A stretch of DNA of 64,000 nucleotides from assembly GCF_000423405.1 (NCBI RefSeq), contig NZ_AUHX01000006.1, forward strand, positions 62,001 to 126,000, in the 5' to 3' direction. Shown here piece by piece: positions 23,111 to 31,519 of the stretch. Both the position numbers and the translations under genes were made by a program. The notes beneath the pieces were generated by a model. The model was given only the letters and a program-made list of their open reading frames with translations. It searched no databases and was not told where the DNA came from. Every line of letters starts with the position of its first letter. Positions within the stretch are counted from its first letter, which is position 1. This DNA comes from Mesonia mobilis DSM 19841. GTDB lineage: Bacteria; Bacteroidota; Bacteroidia; Flavobacteriales; Flavobacteriaceae.

Positions 23111-24454
23111 ATGAGTCCATTTTTTATAAAAGCACTTCAGCTAATATTAAGTTTATCTATTTTAATTGTTTTACACGAAATGGGACATTTTATCCCTGCT
23201 AAATTATTTAAAACTCGTGTAGAAAAATTCTTTTTGTTTTTTGATGTCAAATTTGCGCTTTTCAAAAAGAAAATAGGAGAGACCGTTTATGGTTTAGGTT
23301 GGTTACCCTTAGGAGGTTATGTGAAAATTTCTGGGATGATCGATGAAAGTATGGATAAAGAACAAATGGCAAAACCTCCACAAGAATGGGAATTTAGAAG
23401 CAAACCCGCTTGGCAAAGATTGATCATTATGATCGGTGGAGTTACCGTAAATATTATTTTAGGTTTCTTAATCTATATGATGGTGCTATTTGTTTGGGGA
23501 AGTCAAGAATTAAGCAACGATGATGTACAGGGCGGACTTTCAGTTTCTGAAAATGTAAAAGAATACGGTTTTAGAGACGGCGATCTAATTACCAAAATCG
23601 ATGACGAAGAGTTAGATAATATTCTTTCGATGAATGGTGGTTTAAAGATCAACCGTTACTTAATGATGCGTGATATAAAAACTGTTGAAGTTTTACATAG
23701 CGACGGAAGCAAAGAAACTATCGAAATTCCTGAAGATATCGATACTAAATTATTTAAGGCCGGCGATATGAATCCGTTTGCTTTTGAAGCCGATCCACTT
23801 TTAAATGGTATTACTGAAGGAAGTAATGCTGAAAAAGCAGGCTTAAAACCGGGAGACCGAATTTTAGCGGTGAATGGAGATGCGTTAGCATCTTGGCAAG
23901 ACTTTGATAGGTATAAAAAAGAGAATCTAAATAAGGAGCTTATTTTAACCGTAGAAACCGAAAATAATGAGCGTAAAGAAGTGGTAGTCACAGCCGATTC
24001 AACAGGAATGGTGGGAATGAGTGTAAATCCTTATAATAGAATTAGTCCACGAGAACGAGAATATTCTTTAGGTGAAAGTTTAACGAAAGGTTTTGATTAT
24101 GCGTATTGGACGTTGCACGATTATGTAGCGCAATTTAAATTTGTGTTTACCAAAGAAGGAGCAACACAAGTAGGTGGTTTTGGAGCGATTGGTAATATGT
24201 TCGCACCAATTTGGGATTGGCATAGCTTCTGGATGCAAACCGCATTATTATCGATTATTTTAGCCTTTATGAATATTCTACCAATACCGGCTTTAGATGG
24301 TGGTCACGTAATGTTTTTACTTTATGAAATTATTACCGGAAGAAAACCGAACGATAAATTTATGGAGTACGCTCAAATGGTTGGATTCTTCATTCTCATA
24401 GGCTTAGTGTTATTTGCAAACGGTAATGATGTTTACCGTTGGTTATTTGATTAA
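23111..24454 (+). CDS. rseP: Site-2 metalloprotease
   Basis: This 447-aa membrane protease has the zinc motif HEMGH (H22, E23, H26) in its first helix, two PDZ domains in the middle (about 130-330) and the C-terminal LPIPALDGGHVMF with the third zinc ligand Asp. RseP cuts transmembrane anti-sigma factors and signal-peptide remnants. It is 447 residues, as usual. No anti-sigma gene is near. The stop is followed directly by the promoter of tRNA-Asn. Confidence 0.93.
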   Translation: MSPFFIKALQLILSLSILIVLHEMGHFIPAKLFKTRVEKFFLFFDVKFALFKKKIGETVYGLGWLPLGGYVKISGMIDESMDKEQMAKPPQEWEFRSKPAWQRLIIMIGGVTVNIILGFLIYMMVLFVWGSQELSNDDVQGGLSVSENVKEYGFRDGDLITKIDDEELDNILSMNGGLKINRYLMMRDIKTVEVLHSDGSKETIEIPEDIDTKLFKAGDMNPFAFEADPLLNGITEGSNAEKAGLKPGDRILAVNGDALASWQDFDRYKKENLNKELILTVETENNERKEVVVTADSTGMVGMSVNPYNRISPREREYSLGESLTKGFDYAYWTLHDYVAQFKFVFTKEGATQVGGFGAIGNMFAPIWDWHSFWMQTALLSIILAFMNILPIPALDGGHVMFLLYEIITGRKPNDKFMEYAQMVGFFILIGLVLFANGNDVYRWLFD

Positions 24455-24472
24455 AAAAAATTAAAAAAATAT

Positions 24473-24502
24473 TTTGTGAATTGTAAAAAGTATTTATATT
24501 TG
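24473..24502 (+). promoter_or_regulatory. Promoter of tRNA-Asn
   Basis: TTTG at 24473-24476 and TATATTTG at 24495-24502 are 18 nt apart, a near-consensus pair 38 nt before the tRNA. Confidence 0.75.
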
Positions 24503-24540
24503 CATCCGCTAAGCAATTAAACGCAAAGCAAAACATAAAC

Positions 24541-24614
24541 TCCTCTTTAGCTCAGTTGGTTAGAGCATCTGACTGTTAATCAGAGGGTCCTTGGTTCGAG
24601 CCCAAGAAGAGGAG
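24541..24614 (+). tRNA. tRNA-Asn (GTT anticodon)
   Basis: The 74-nt stretch folds as a cloverleaf. The acceptor arms are TCCTCTT (24541-24547) and AAGAGGA (24607-24613) with discriminator G. The D-arm is AGCTCAGTTGGTTAGAGC, the anticodon loop CTGTTAA carries GTT, flanked by TCTGA and TCAGA, and the T-arm contains GGTTCGAGCC. The CCA end is not encoded. A terminator follows 9 nt later. Confidence 0.97.
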
Positions 24615-24622
24615 CAAAAAGT

Positions 24623-24652
24623 AAAGCCTTACAGAAATGTAAGGCTTTTTTT
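24623..24652 (+). terminator. Terminator of tRNA-Asn
   Basis: An 11-bp stem (24623-24633 with 24638-24648) closed by a GAAA tetraloop leads into a T run. Confidence 0.9.
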
Positions 24653-24689
24653 GTGACTTATTTTATGAATTGATTATTCTGTATAATAG

Positions 24690-24714
24690 AAAAACCGCTA
24701 CCCAAGCGGTTTTT
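24690..24714. terminator. Second hairpin terminator, possibly two-way
   Basis: A perfect 10-bp stem AAAAACCGCT/AGCGGTTTTT encloses a 5-nt loop, with A and T runs on both sides. It may back up the tRNA terminator or catch transcripts from pncA on the minus strand. The rest of 24615-24901 is AT-rich without a credible gene. Confidence 0.7.
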
Positions 24715-24901
24715 CGTTAATTGTCGAGTACATAAAATTACAAAGTACTCTAGTTTATACGCTATGAAATGCATTCAACTGATAACAAGATAGTTAATAA
24801 TAGCTTCTGAAAAATTTATAAAGAACTAATTTTGATTGAACAAGAAGATTTAACTTTTTGAATTTAATTGTTCAACAAGATAGAATAATTAATTGAAAAA
24901 T

Positions 24902-25513
24902 TTATTCTAACACCTCTTCCGCTAAAATCACATTTCCTCCCAAATCTTTAATTTGTTGCTTAGTTTTTCTGAAATTTTCTTCATTTAAAGCCTTGCAAGC
25001 ATCTTCAATTAGAACAGGTTGAAAGCCTTCATTCAGTGCATCGATTACGGTAAAGCTTACGCAAATATCTCCCGCAAGTCCACAGAAGTAAAGTTCTTTA
25101 GCTTCTTTTTCTTTTAGATAGCCGGCAAGTCCTGTCGATTTTAAATGGGCATTATCATAAAAGCCACTATAGCTGTCAATTTTAGGACTGGTTCCTTTTC
25201 TAAAAATAGCTTCAATAGCGATGGTATTTAATTCAGGATGAAAATCGGCACCTTTGGTGTTTTGAATACAATGCGCCGGCCAAAGTGTTTGTTGAATTCC
25301 TTCTACTTGAATAGTTTCAAATTCCTTTTTACCTAAATGATTTTTAGCAAAACTTATATGGTTTTCGGGATGCCAGTCTTGCGTAGCGATCACAAGATCA
25401 AATTTAGGCTGTAACCGATTGATTACCGGAATAATTTCATCGCCTTTAGGAACTTCTAAAGCGCCGCCGGGCATAAAATCGTTTTGTGCATCTACAATGA
25501 TAAGAACTTTCAT
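24902..25513 (-). CDS. pncA: Nicotinamidase
   Basis: This 203-aa isochorismatase-fold enzyme converts nicotinamide to nicotinate. The catalytic Asp lies in VDAQNDF (D8), the metal ligands in TQDWHPENHISF, and the nucleophile Cys in FCGLAGDICV (about C146). Length and motifs fit PncA. It follows pncB by 3 nt, so the operon makes a two-step NAD salvage route: nicotinamide to nicotinate, then to nicotinate mononucleotide. Confidence 0.95.
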   Translation of the reverse strand: MKVLIIVDAQNDFMPGGALEVPKGDEIIPVINRLQPKFDLVIATQDWHPENHISFAKNHLGKKEFETIQVEGIQQTLWPAHCIQNTKGADFHPELNTIAIEAIFRKGTSPKIDSYSGFYDNAHLKSTGLAGYLKEKEAKELYFCGLAGDICVSFTVIDALNEGFQPVLIEDACKALNEENFRKTKQQIKDLGGNVILAEEVLE

Positions 25514-25516
25514 ATA

Positions 25517-26920
25517 CTAGCTTTTATGGGCATTAATTAATCGATCACGTTCTTGTTTAAGCGCATCACTGATTCCTACTTTATAAATATGTGGATTGTC
25601 GAAGCGCTTATATTCTAAAGGAAGTAATGCCAGTCTGCTTTTACTAAAATTAGCAATTTCTTCTAAACTTGAATTCGTAGTTAAATTTTGACCGTTTTCC
25701 ATGACTAAATGAAGTAAAGGCTCTTGCTCAAAATTTTCAACATTCATCTTTTTAAAAGGTTCTGACGGATGATGTATCTGTTTTGGTTGATCTTCATTTT
25801 TTAGCGCAATTGCATCAGCTCCATTAAATTGACCGTTAGTATCGTAAGTTCTAAAAACTTGTTTCACGTGCGGGATGGTGGTTTTTGCTAAACTTTCAGA
25901 TAGTTTAATTCTGGGTTTTCCGGCAGCATAGGCTAATTTATAAACTCCATCTAAAGCTCCGTCGGGTTTGCCAATTACTAAATTGGTGCCAACGCCATAA
26001 ATATCTATAGACGCATTTTGTTCTTGTAAACTTTTGATCACATATTCATCTAACTGATTAGAAGCTGCGATTTTCACATAAGATAAGCCGGCAGCATCTA
26101 ATTGCTTTCTGCTTTCTTTTGCAAAATATGCCAAATCACCACTATCTAACCGAATGGCTAAAAGCTTGTTTCCGCGTTCTTCCATTTCTTTAGCAACTTT
26201 AATTGCGTTTGGCACTCCGCTATTCAGCGTATCATAAGTATCGACCAATAGCACACAGTTCTTAGGACGCTTCAAAGCAAAATCTCGAAAGGCCTCTAAC
26301 TCACTATCGTAACTTTGTATAAACGAATGCGCCATAGTACCGGAAATCGGAATCTTAAAATCTCTTCCTACAACCACGTTACTTGTACCATTAAAACCAC
26401 CGATAACTGCTGCTTTACTTGCATAATAACCGCCGGGACCTTGCGCTCTTCTCAATCCAAAATCTAGTAAAGTTTTGTCTTTTGCAATTAGTCTAATTCT
26501 GCTGGCTTTGGTAGCAACCAAAGTCTGAAAGTTAAGTAAGTTGAGTAAAATTGTCTCAATGAGCTGAGCTTCTATTAAAGATGCTTCTACTTGAAGAATT
26601 GGCGCTGTTGAAAATACTACTTCTCCTTCTCGGCAAGCACGTATATTTCCTTTAAACTGAAAATCTCGTAAATATTCTAAAAATGAATCTTCAAAATCTT
26701 GAGTTTTTAAATAATCAAGATCTTCATCAGAAAAAGAAAGTTGCTCTAATTGTTTTAGAAAATCTTGAAGACCGGCAAAAATAGCGTAACCACCTTGGTA
26801 CGGAATTTTTCTAAAGTAATAATCAAATACTGCTTTTTCATCTGCTTTACCTTTTAAAAAGTAAACTTGCGCCATACTTAATTGGTAAAGATCGGTATAG
26901 GTAAGGGAGTAATTAAACAT
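25517..26920 (-). CDS. pncB: Nicotinate phosphoribosyltransferase
   Basis: This 467-aa enzyme joins nicotinate to PRPP. Marks of the family are the early TDLYQLSMAQVYF, FGLRRAQGPGGYYASKAA, GTMAHSFIQSY and LLVDTYDTLNSGVPNAI. It has its own -7 box 17 nt before the ATG and is the first gene of the salvage operon with pncA. Confidence 0.95.
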   Translation of the reverse strand: MFNYSLTYTDLYQLSMAQVYFLKGKADEKAVFDYYFRKIPYQGGYAIFAGLQDFLKQLEQLSFSDEDLDYLKTQDFEDSFLEYLRDFQFKGNIRACREGEVVFSTAPILQVEASLIEAQLIETILLNLLNFQTLVATKASRIRLIAKDKTLLDFGLRRAQGPGGYYASKAAVIGGFNGTSNVVVGRDFKIPISGTMAHSFIQSYDSELEAFRDFALKRPKNCVLLVDTYDTLNSGVPNAIKVAKEMEERGNKLLAIRLDSGDLAYFAKESRKQLDAAGLSYVKIAASNQLDEYVIKSLQEQNASIDIYGVGTNLVIGKPDGALDGVYKLAYAAGKPRIKLSESLAKTTIPHVKQVFRTYDTNGQFNGADAIALKNEDQPKQIHHPSEPFKKMNVENFEQEPLLHLVMENGQNLTTNSSLEEIANFSKSRLALLPLEYKRFDNPHIYKVGISDALKQERDRLINAHKS

Positions 26921-26937
26921 AAGGAAAGGGCTTTCTA

Positions 26938-26945
26938 CAAAATTA
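26938..26945 (-). promoter_or_regulatory. -7 promoter box for pncB-pncA
   Basis: Minus-strand TAATTTTG fits TAnnTTTG, 17 nt before the pncB ATG. Confidence 0.45.
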
Positions 26946-26994
26946 ATGAATGTAGTTTAAGATTTCCCTTTTGCTTTGCTAAAAATGAATTAAA

Positions 26995-27029
26995 AAAGCC
27001 TTCATTCTCAATTTAAAAATGAAGGCTTT
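26995..27029 (-). terminator. Terminator after the 121-aa gene
   Basis: A 12-bp stem (26995-27006 with 27018-27029) and 11-nt loop is followed by T residues on the minus strand, 27 nt past the stop. Confidence 0.8.
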
Positions 27030-27055
27030 CTTATGCTTTTCGAAGTCTGTCATAA

Positions 27056-27421
27056 CTATCGAATAACTCTTATTTCGGTATTAATATCGTTTTGTTGCCC
27101 GTTTAGAAATTTACCAAAATAGGTAAGCTCTTTACCACTATAATTATTAAAGCTTTTACCTAATTCTTGTTCTGCTTGTTCTAACGAATAAGAATAGGTT
27201 TTAATATCGTCATAAAAAGAATTTTCGTTCTCTTGTTTCACACCAACCTCAATAGTTCTTGTTTCTTCATTATAATTAGCATACTTCGCTTTTAAAGTAT
27301 ATCGAATTAATTCTACAAATTCATCTGAAAGTTGGTGGCAGTTTTTACAGTTTTCTAAATACTGTTTTACTAAAGTTTTTAAACTTGTTTTAATTTCATA
27401 CTCTGTTAAATACGCCGTCAT
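27056..27421 (-). CDS. Hypothetical protein
   Basis: This 121-aa cytoplasmic protein has no signal peptide or membrane helix. It has an N-terminal helical half with two cysteines (LENCKNCHQL) and a C-terminal part with a probable beta-strand ending INTEIRVIR. I do not recognise the family. It is monocistronic, with a terminator behind it and a LacI-like palindrome about 55 nt before its ATG, so it may be under sugar-responsive control. Confidence 0.6.
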   Translation of the reverse strand: MTAYLTEYEIKTSLKTLVKQYLENCKNCHQLSDEFVELIRYTLKAKYANYNEETRTIEVGVKQENENSFYDDIKTYSYSLEQAEQELGKSFNNYSGKELTYFGKFLNGQQNDINTEIRVIR

Positions 27422-27475
27422 TGCTGTTGTGTTTTTTTGATTTGCATAGATAAAAGTAGAAATAATTATTCTTTC

Positions 27476-27489
27476 CGAAAACGTTTTCG
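27476..27489. promoter_or_regulatory. Candidate LacI-family operator
   Basis: CGAAAACGTTTTCG is a perfect 14-base palindrome with the central CG typical of LacI/CcpA-type sites. It is about 55 nt before the 121-aa gene. Ten of its bases (CGAAAACGTT) recur on the minus strand at 45070-45079 in the region between SusC and its regulator. Confidence 0.4.
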
Positions 27490-27798
27490 ATAATTTTTAA
27501 CGGGAAGCATTAAATTTTTATTAATCTATAAAAAACTACCTATCAATATTTTAATAACTTAAATTTATGATAGGTTAAATTGTAAAGTTGAAAATGAAAT
27601 TTAGCAACAAAATATTGATTTTTAGAGTTCTATAGTCGCCATTTATTATAAAGAAGAAATGGTTATTAATATTTAATTATAAGAATATATTGAAAATTTC
27701 AGCTATTATTTACTTAGAGTTCCTACTAAATTTTTTCAAGGAATTAACTTTTAGAAATCTAATTTAAATTGATTGGAAGCTTGAAATAATTTAAAAAG

Positions 27799-27828
27799 AA
27801 AACCCTGAGCTTAACAACTCAGGGTTTA
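27799..27828 (-). terminator. Terminator of the GH97 gene and end of the PUL
   Basis: A perfect 10-bp stem AAACCCTGAG/CTCAGGGTTT with 8-nt loop is followed on the minus strand by a T-rich run. Confidence 0.88.
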
Positions 27829-27834
27829 AAAATT

Positions 27835-29925
27835 TTATTGTTTCAATATTGAAATGGCAACGCCGCCACCTCTAGCTAAGTTAGCTTTATAAACGGTAGT
27901 TGAATTTACTTCCATCTCTTCAATAGTGTAAGCGGAAGGGTTTTTCTCGAAATCGGCATCTGCTGCATCTTGATAAATTCTAGCTTTATACATTGAATTT
28001 TCATCTAAAAAGTCAAAAGAAATTTCAATATTTCTAGCTTCTTCATCGGTTACACTTCCTACAAACCAATTATCGCTATCACGTTGTTTTCTGGCAATAG
28101 TAATATGGTCGCCAATTTTAGCATCGATCACTTTGGTAGTTTCCCAATCGACCGCAACTTCTTCAATAAACTGAAATGCATCTTCATATTTATTATAGTT
28201 TTCAGGCAAATCTGCTGCCATTTGCATGGGGCTGTATAAAATCACATACAACGCCAATTGGTTGGCTAGAGTAGATTGAATAGCTTGCCCGTCACGATAT
28301 TCAGCTAGATCGATCTGAAAAATTCCCGGCGTATAATCTACCGGACCTCCAAGAATTCTGGTGAAAGGTAAAATGGTGGTGTGGGAAGGCGGATTTTCAT
28401 CTGCCCATCCGTTAAATTCCATCCCACGAACACCTTCACGCGTCATAAAATTAGGGTATGTTCTGCGTAATCCTGTTGCTTTAATGGGTTCGTGCGCATC
28501 GATAGCCAGCTGATGTTTTGCAGCCGTTTCTATAACTTTTTGGTGGTGACGAACCATATATTGACCGTGATGAAATTCTCCTTTGGGTACTAAACCCCCG
28601 GCATAACCGGTTTTAATAGCGTGAATTCCTAAATCTTCGTAGTATTGATAAGCTTTTTCTAATCGGTTTTCATAATTGTTTGCATCTCCAGAAGTTTCGT
28701 GATGACCAATAATTTCAATACCATTTTCTTTAGCGGTCTTGACTACTTTCTTAATATCAAAATCGTCATACGGAGTAATAAAATCGAAAAAACCGATGGT
28801 GTCTTGCGCTCCCCAATATTCCCAACCGGTATTCCAACCTTCGATCAACAAACCTTCGATATCGTGTTTTTTATTGAAATCGATATAAGATAAAGCATTT
28901 TCTGTAGTTGCGCCGTGAGTCGTGTAATTTCCTTCGGCGTCTTTTCTACCCCAAGTACTTTTACCTAAGTGCATTTCCCACCAAATACCGGTGTATTTCA
29001 TCGGTTTGGCGTAAGAAGTATTTTCTAATTTATTAGGTTCATTCAAGTTCAGAATAAGGTAATTGGTCACCAAATCTTTAGCCTCATCGTTAATCATAAT
29101 ACTTCTCCAGGGCGAAACAAATGGTGCTTGTGTTCTTACTTTATCGCCATTTTCCCACGGAACCAATTCTGTACTCAACGTATTGTTTTTTGTAACCCCA
29201 AGCGTCATTCCCGCATAATCGGTAAGATTAGCTTCGTGAATACTCACGTAAAAACCATCTTCCGTTTCCATGGTGATTGGCGTATTTACTGCGTGAAAAT
29301 TGGTAATATTTCTATCGTGACGTTGAGCATAACCTGCCTTTTGCGCATCGATCTCAGAAAGTTTAGTTTCAGAATAAGTATATTCGTAACTATCGTAATC
29401 GGCAGGAATCCACCAGGATTTGTGATCGTTCGTGAGTTTAAACTGTGTAACTTCATCTGAAATTACTAAATCTCCTTTTAAATATTCTTGCTGCGGAATA
29501 TCGTATCGAAAACCTACTCCGTCGTTAAAAACCTTAAAAATGATATTCAACTTTCTTGACTTATCGGTGGTTTCTTCTAAATGAAGATGAAGTTGCTTGT
29601 GATGATCTCGAATTACTCGTTGCTCGCCCCAAGGTTGTTCCCAAGTTTCGTCTGCTTCAGTAGTAGTTACTTCAGCAATTTTAAAGTTTTGATTAAGATC
29701 TGATTGGTTCTTAAACTTTAACCCTAAATAAGAAGTATCGATAACGGTGGTGTTATTCTTCTTTACTAGATAGAATGGTTTCCCATTGTTATCTAATTGA
29801 AATTGGACTTCTAAATTTCCGTTAGGAGAAGTGATAGAAGCGCTAGTTTGTTCTTGTTTTTTAGATCCTTCAGCACAACCTGATAGAAGCAGAATTATGC
29901 TGAAGAAACTCAATAATTTTCTCAC
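27835..29925 (-). CDS. GH97 alpha-glucosidase lipoprotein, SusB-like
   Basis: This 696-aa enzyme has a lipoprotein signal (lipobox LLSGC, Cys17), an N-terminal beta-sandwich, a (beta/alpha)8 catalytic barrel and a C-terminal sheet, the GH97 order. HHETSG (about residue 405) and DAHEPIK (about 475) match glutamates of the inverting SusB branch, and IKTGYAGG stands where the retaining branch has an Asp nucleophile, so alpha-glucosidase is favoured over alpha-galactosidase. It starts with GTG and overlaps the symporter stop (GTGA). It is the last gene of the PUL. Confidence 0.9.
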   Translation of the reverse strand: MRKLLSFFSIILLLSGCAEGSKKQEQTSASITSPNGNLEVQFQLDNNGKPFYLVKKNNTTVIDTSYLGLKFKNQSDLNQNFKIAEVTTTEADETWEQPWGEQRVIRDHHKQLHLHLEETTDKSRKLNIIFKVFNDGVGFRYDIPQQEYLKGDLVISDEVTQFKLTNDHKSWWIPADYDSYEYTYSETKLSEIDAQKAGYAQRHDRNITNFHAVNTPITMETEDGFYVSIHEANLTDYAGMTLGVTKNNTLSTELVPWENGDKVRTQAPFVSPWRSIMINDEAKDLVTNYLILNLNEPNKLENTSYAKPMKYTGIWWEMHLGKSTWGRKDAEGNYTTHGATTENALSYIDFNKKHDIEGLLIEGWNTGWEYWGAQDTIGFFDFITPYDDFDIKKVVKTAKENGIEIIGHHETSGDANNYENRLEKAYQYYEDLGIHAIKTGYAGGLVPKGEFHHGQYMVRHHQKVIETAAKHQLAIDAHEPIKATGLRRTYPNFMTREGVRGMEFNGWADENPPSHTTILPFTRILGGPVDYTPGIFQIDLAEYRDGQAIQSTLANQLALYVILYSPMQMAADLPENYNKYEDAFQFIEEVAVDWETTKVIDAKIGDHITIARKQRDSDNWFVGSVTDEEARNIEISFDFLDENSMYKARIYQDAADADFEKNPSAYTIEEMEVNSTTVYKANLARGGGVAISILKQ

Positions 29926-31328
29926 GATTTATGTTTTTTAATCCAAAGTTGACGTACATCTTTTAAGTCACGACCTTTGGTTTCCGGTATAAATTTCCAG
30001 ACGAATAACGACATGGCAATACAACTTACGCCGTAAATCCAATATGGGAAAGTACCATTACTCATTTCGAAAACAGCACTTTCTTTATCCATCATCATCG
30101 GGAAGGTTTGAGACACTAAGTAATTGAATAGCCATTGTGCAGCTACTGCAATACCCATCGCAAGCCCTCTTACTCTGTCTGGGAAAATTTCTGATAACAA
30201 TACCCAAGTTACCGGACCCCAAGTCATCGCAAAGCCGGCAATAAATAGTAAAATACCAAATACAGCGACTAAGCTAAATTGTTGTGTGTAGATATCGTAG
30301 GTAAGCAATGCTAAAGCGATAGCCATCACAAAACCTCCTAAAATTAGTAAAGGTTTTCTTCCCCATTTATCTACGGTAAAAATTGCAATAATGGTAAACG
30401 AGAAGTTAACCACGGCAATTAAAATATTTTGAAAAATGGCACTTTCTGCGGAATTACCTAGCGCCTGAAAAATGGTAGAGCCATAATATAAAATGGCATT
30501 AATACCTGTTAATTGTTGAAAAATTGAAAGCATGACTCCTACAAAAACAGCAAAACCTAAGCCTTTAAACGCTGCCCAGTTGCTGCTTTCTTTTTCTTCA
30601 AGTGAGTTTTCAATTTCTTTTACTTTTTGTTGAGCAACTTCATTGCTATACCCAAGTTTTTCTAGTGCTACAATAGCGTGGTTATATTTTTCTTTAATTA
30701 CATACCAACGTGGAGAACCCGGTACAAAAAAGAGTAATACAAAAAATAAAACTGCCGGGATAATTTCTAGTCCAAACATATAGCGCCAACCTTCATCAAT
30801 GTTCCATTGGCTTAAAGATTCTGTTGTGATATCTCCGGTAATCATGGATTCAGAAAGGTGATTACCCACCCAATAATTAGCGAAGAACACGACTAAAAAT
30901 CCGGTAACGATGGCCATTTGGTTTAGGGAAACCATTGCGCCACGTTTTTCTTTTGGAGAAACTTCAGAAATATACATTGGAGAAAGGAGTGAAGCCAAAC
31001 CAATACCAATACCGCCTAAAATTCTATAAATTGAAAGACCTAGAAGAGAATCTGCTAAGGCGCTTCCTATTGCGGAGATTGAAAATAAAAATGCGGCTAA
31101 AAGAAGTGATTTTTTTCTACCGATAGCTTCTGCAAGAACACCCGCTCCTAAACCACCAAAAATACAGCCAATTAAAGCTGAACCAACTGCCCAACCTTGT
31201 TCTGCAGTAGAAAAACCAAAATAGTCTTTAAAGTAAAGCTGTGCTCCGTTAATTACCCCGGTATCATAACCAAATAGAAAACCTCCTAAAGTAGATATGA
31301 TAATCGGTAAAATTAATTTTCTGCTCAT
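29922..31328 (-). CDS. Sugar:proton symporter, MFS sugar-porter family
   Basis: This 468-aa protein has 12 membrane helices and sugar-porter marks: GGFLFGYDTGVINGA at the start, EAIGRKKSLLL after helix 2, QQLTGINAILYYG in helix 7, and PETKGRDLKDV at the C-terminus. It imports a monosaccharide such as glucose or xylose, the end product of the PUL. It lies 191 nt behind the GH3 gene and shares its last 4 bases with the GH97 start. Confidence 0.93.
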   Translation of the reverse strand: MSRKLILPIIISTLGGFLFGYDTGVINGAQLYFKDYFGFSTAEQGWAVGSALIGCIFGGLGAGVLAEAIGRKKSLLLAAFLFSISAIGSALADSLLGLSIYRILGGIGIGLASLLSPMYISEVSPKEKRGAMVSLNQMAIVTGFLVVFFANYWVGNHLSESMITGDITTESLSQWNIDEGWRYMFGLEIIPAVLFFVLLFFVPGSPRWYVIKEKYNHAIVALEKLGYSNEVAQQKVKEIENSLEEKESSNWAAFKGLGFAVFVGVMLSIFQQLTGINAILYYGSTIFQALGNSAESAIFQNILIAVVNFSFTIIAIFTVDKWGRKPLLILGGFVMAIALALLTYDIYTQQFSLVAVFGILLFIAGFAMTWGPVTWVLLSEIFPDRVRGLAMGIAVAAQWLFNYLVSQTFPMMMDKESAVFEMSNGTFPYWIYGVSCIAMSLFVWKFIPETKGRDLKDVRQLWIKKHKS

Positions 31329-31458
31329 AGTATAATTGTGTTTGTGTGATAAGAATATTAACCTGTAAAGATAAGGTTTAAAAAATTCTCATTGCTTCAA
31401 AAAGAATAATTGTTTCTTTCTTGAATTATTGCTTTTGCTTCACTTCTTTTTAAGTAAT

Positions 31459-31497
31459 GAAATGAGTAGCGTTTTAGAGAAAACAACTACTCACTTC
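31459..31497 (-). promoter_or_regulatory. Long nested stem-loop between GH3 and the symporter gene
   Basis: Arms 31459-31469 and 31487-31497 pair over 11 positions with one mismatch; inside them GTTTT and AAAAC (31471-31475, 31480-31484) form a second stem with an AGAG loop. It lies 22 nt past the GH3 stop. There is no strong T run, so it may mark RNA processing or partial termination within the PUL. Confidence 0.5.
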
Positions 31498-31519
31498 ATC
31501 AACTTAACACTAACTTATT

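Larger units (their letters stand above)
27422..27834. other. 413-nt AT-rich intergenic region
   Basis: No credible reading frame is seen on either strand. It holds a 14-base palindrome at 27476-27489 and the GH97 terminator at 27800-27827. The middle (about 27495-27790) is very AT-rich and shows nothing I can name. Confidence 0.7.

Noticed and set aside
27490-27798. Possible small RNA in the AT-rich gap
   Set aside because: No promoter pair, no stable fold and no terminator of its own are seen.
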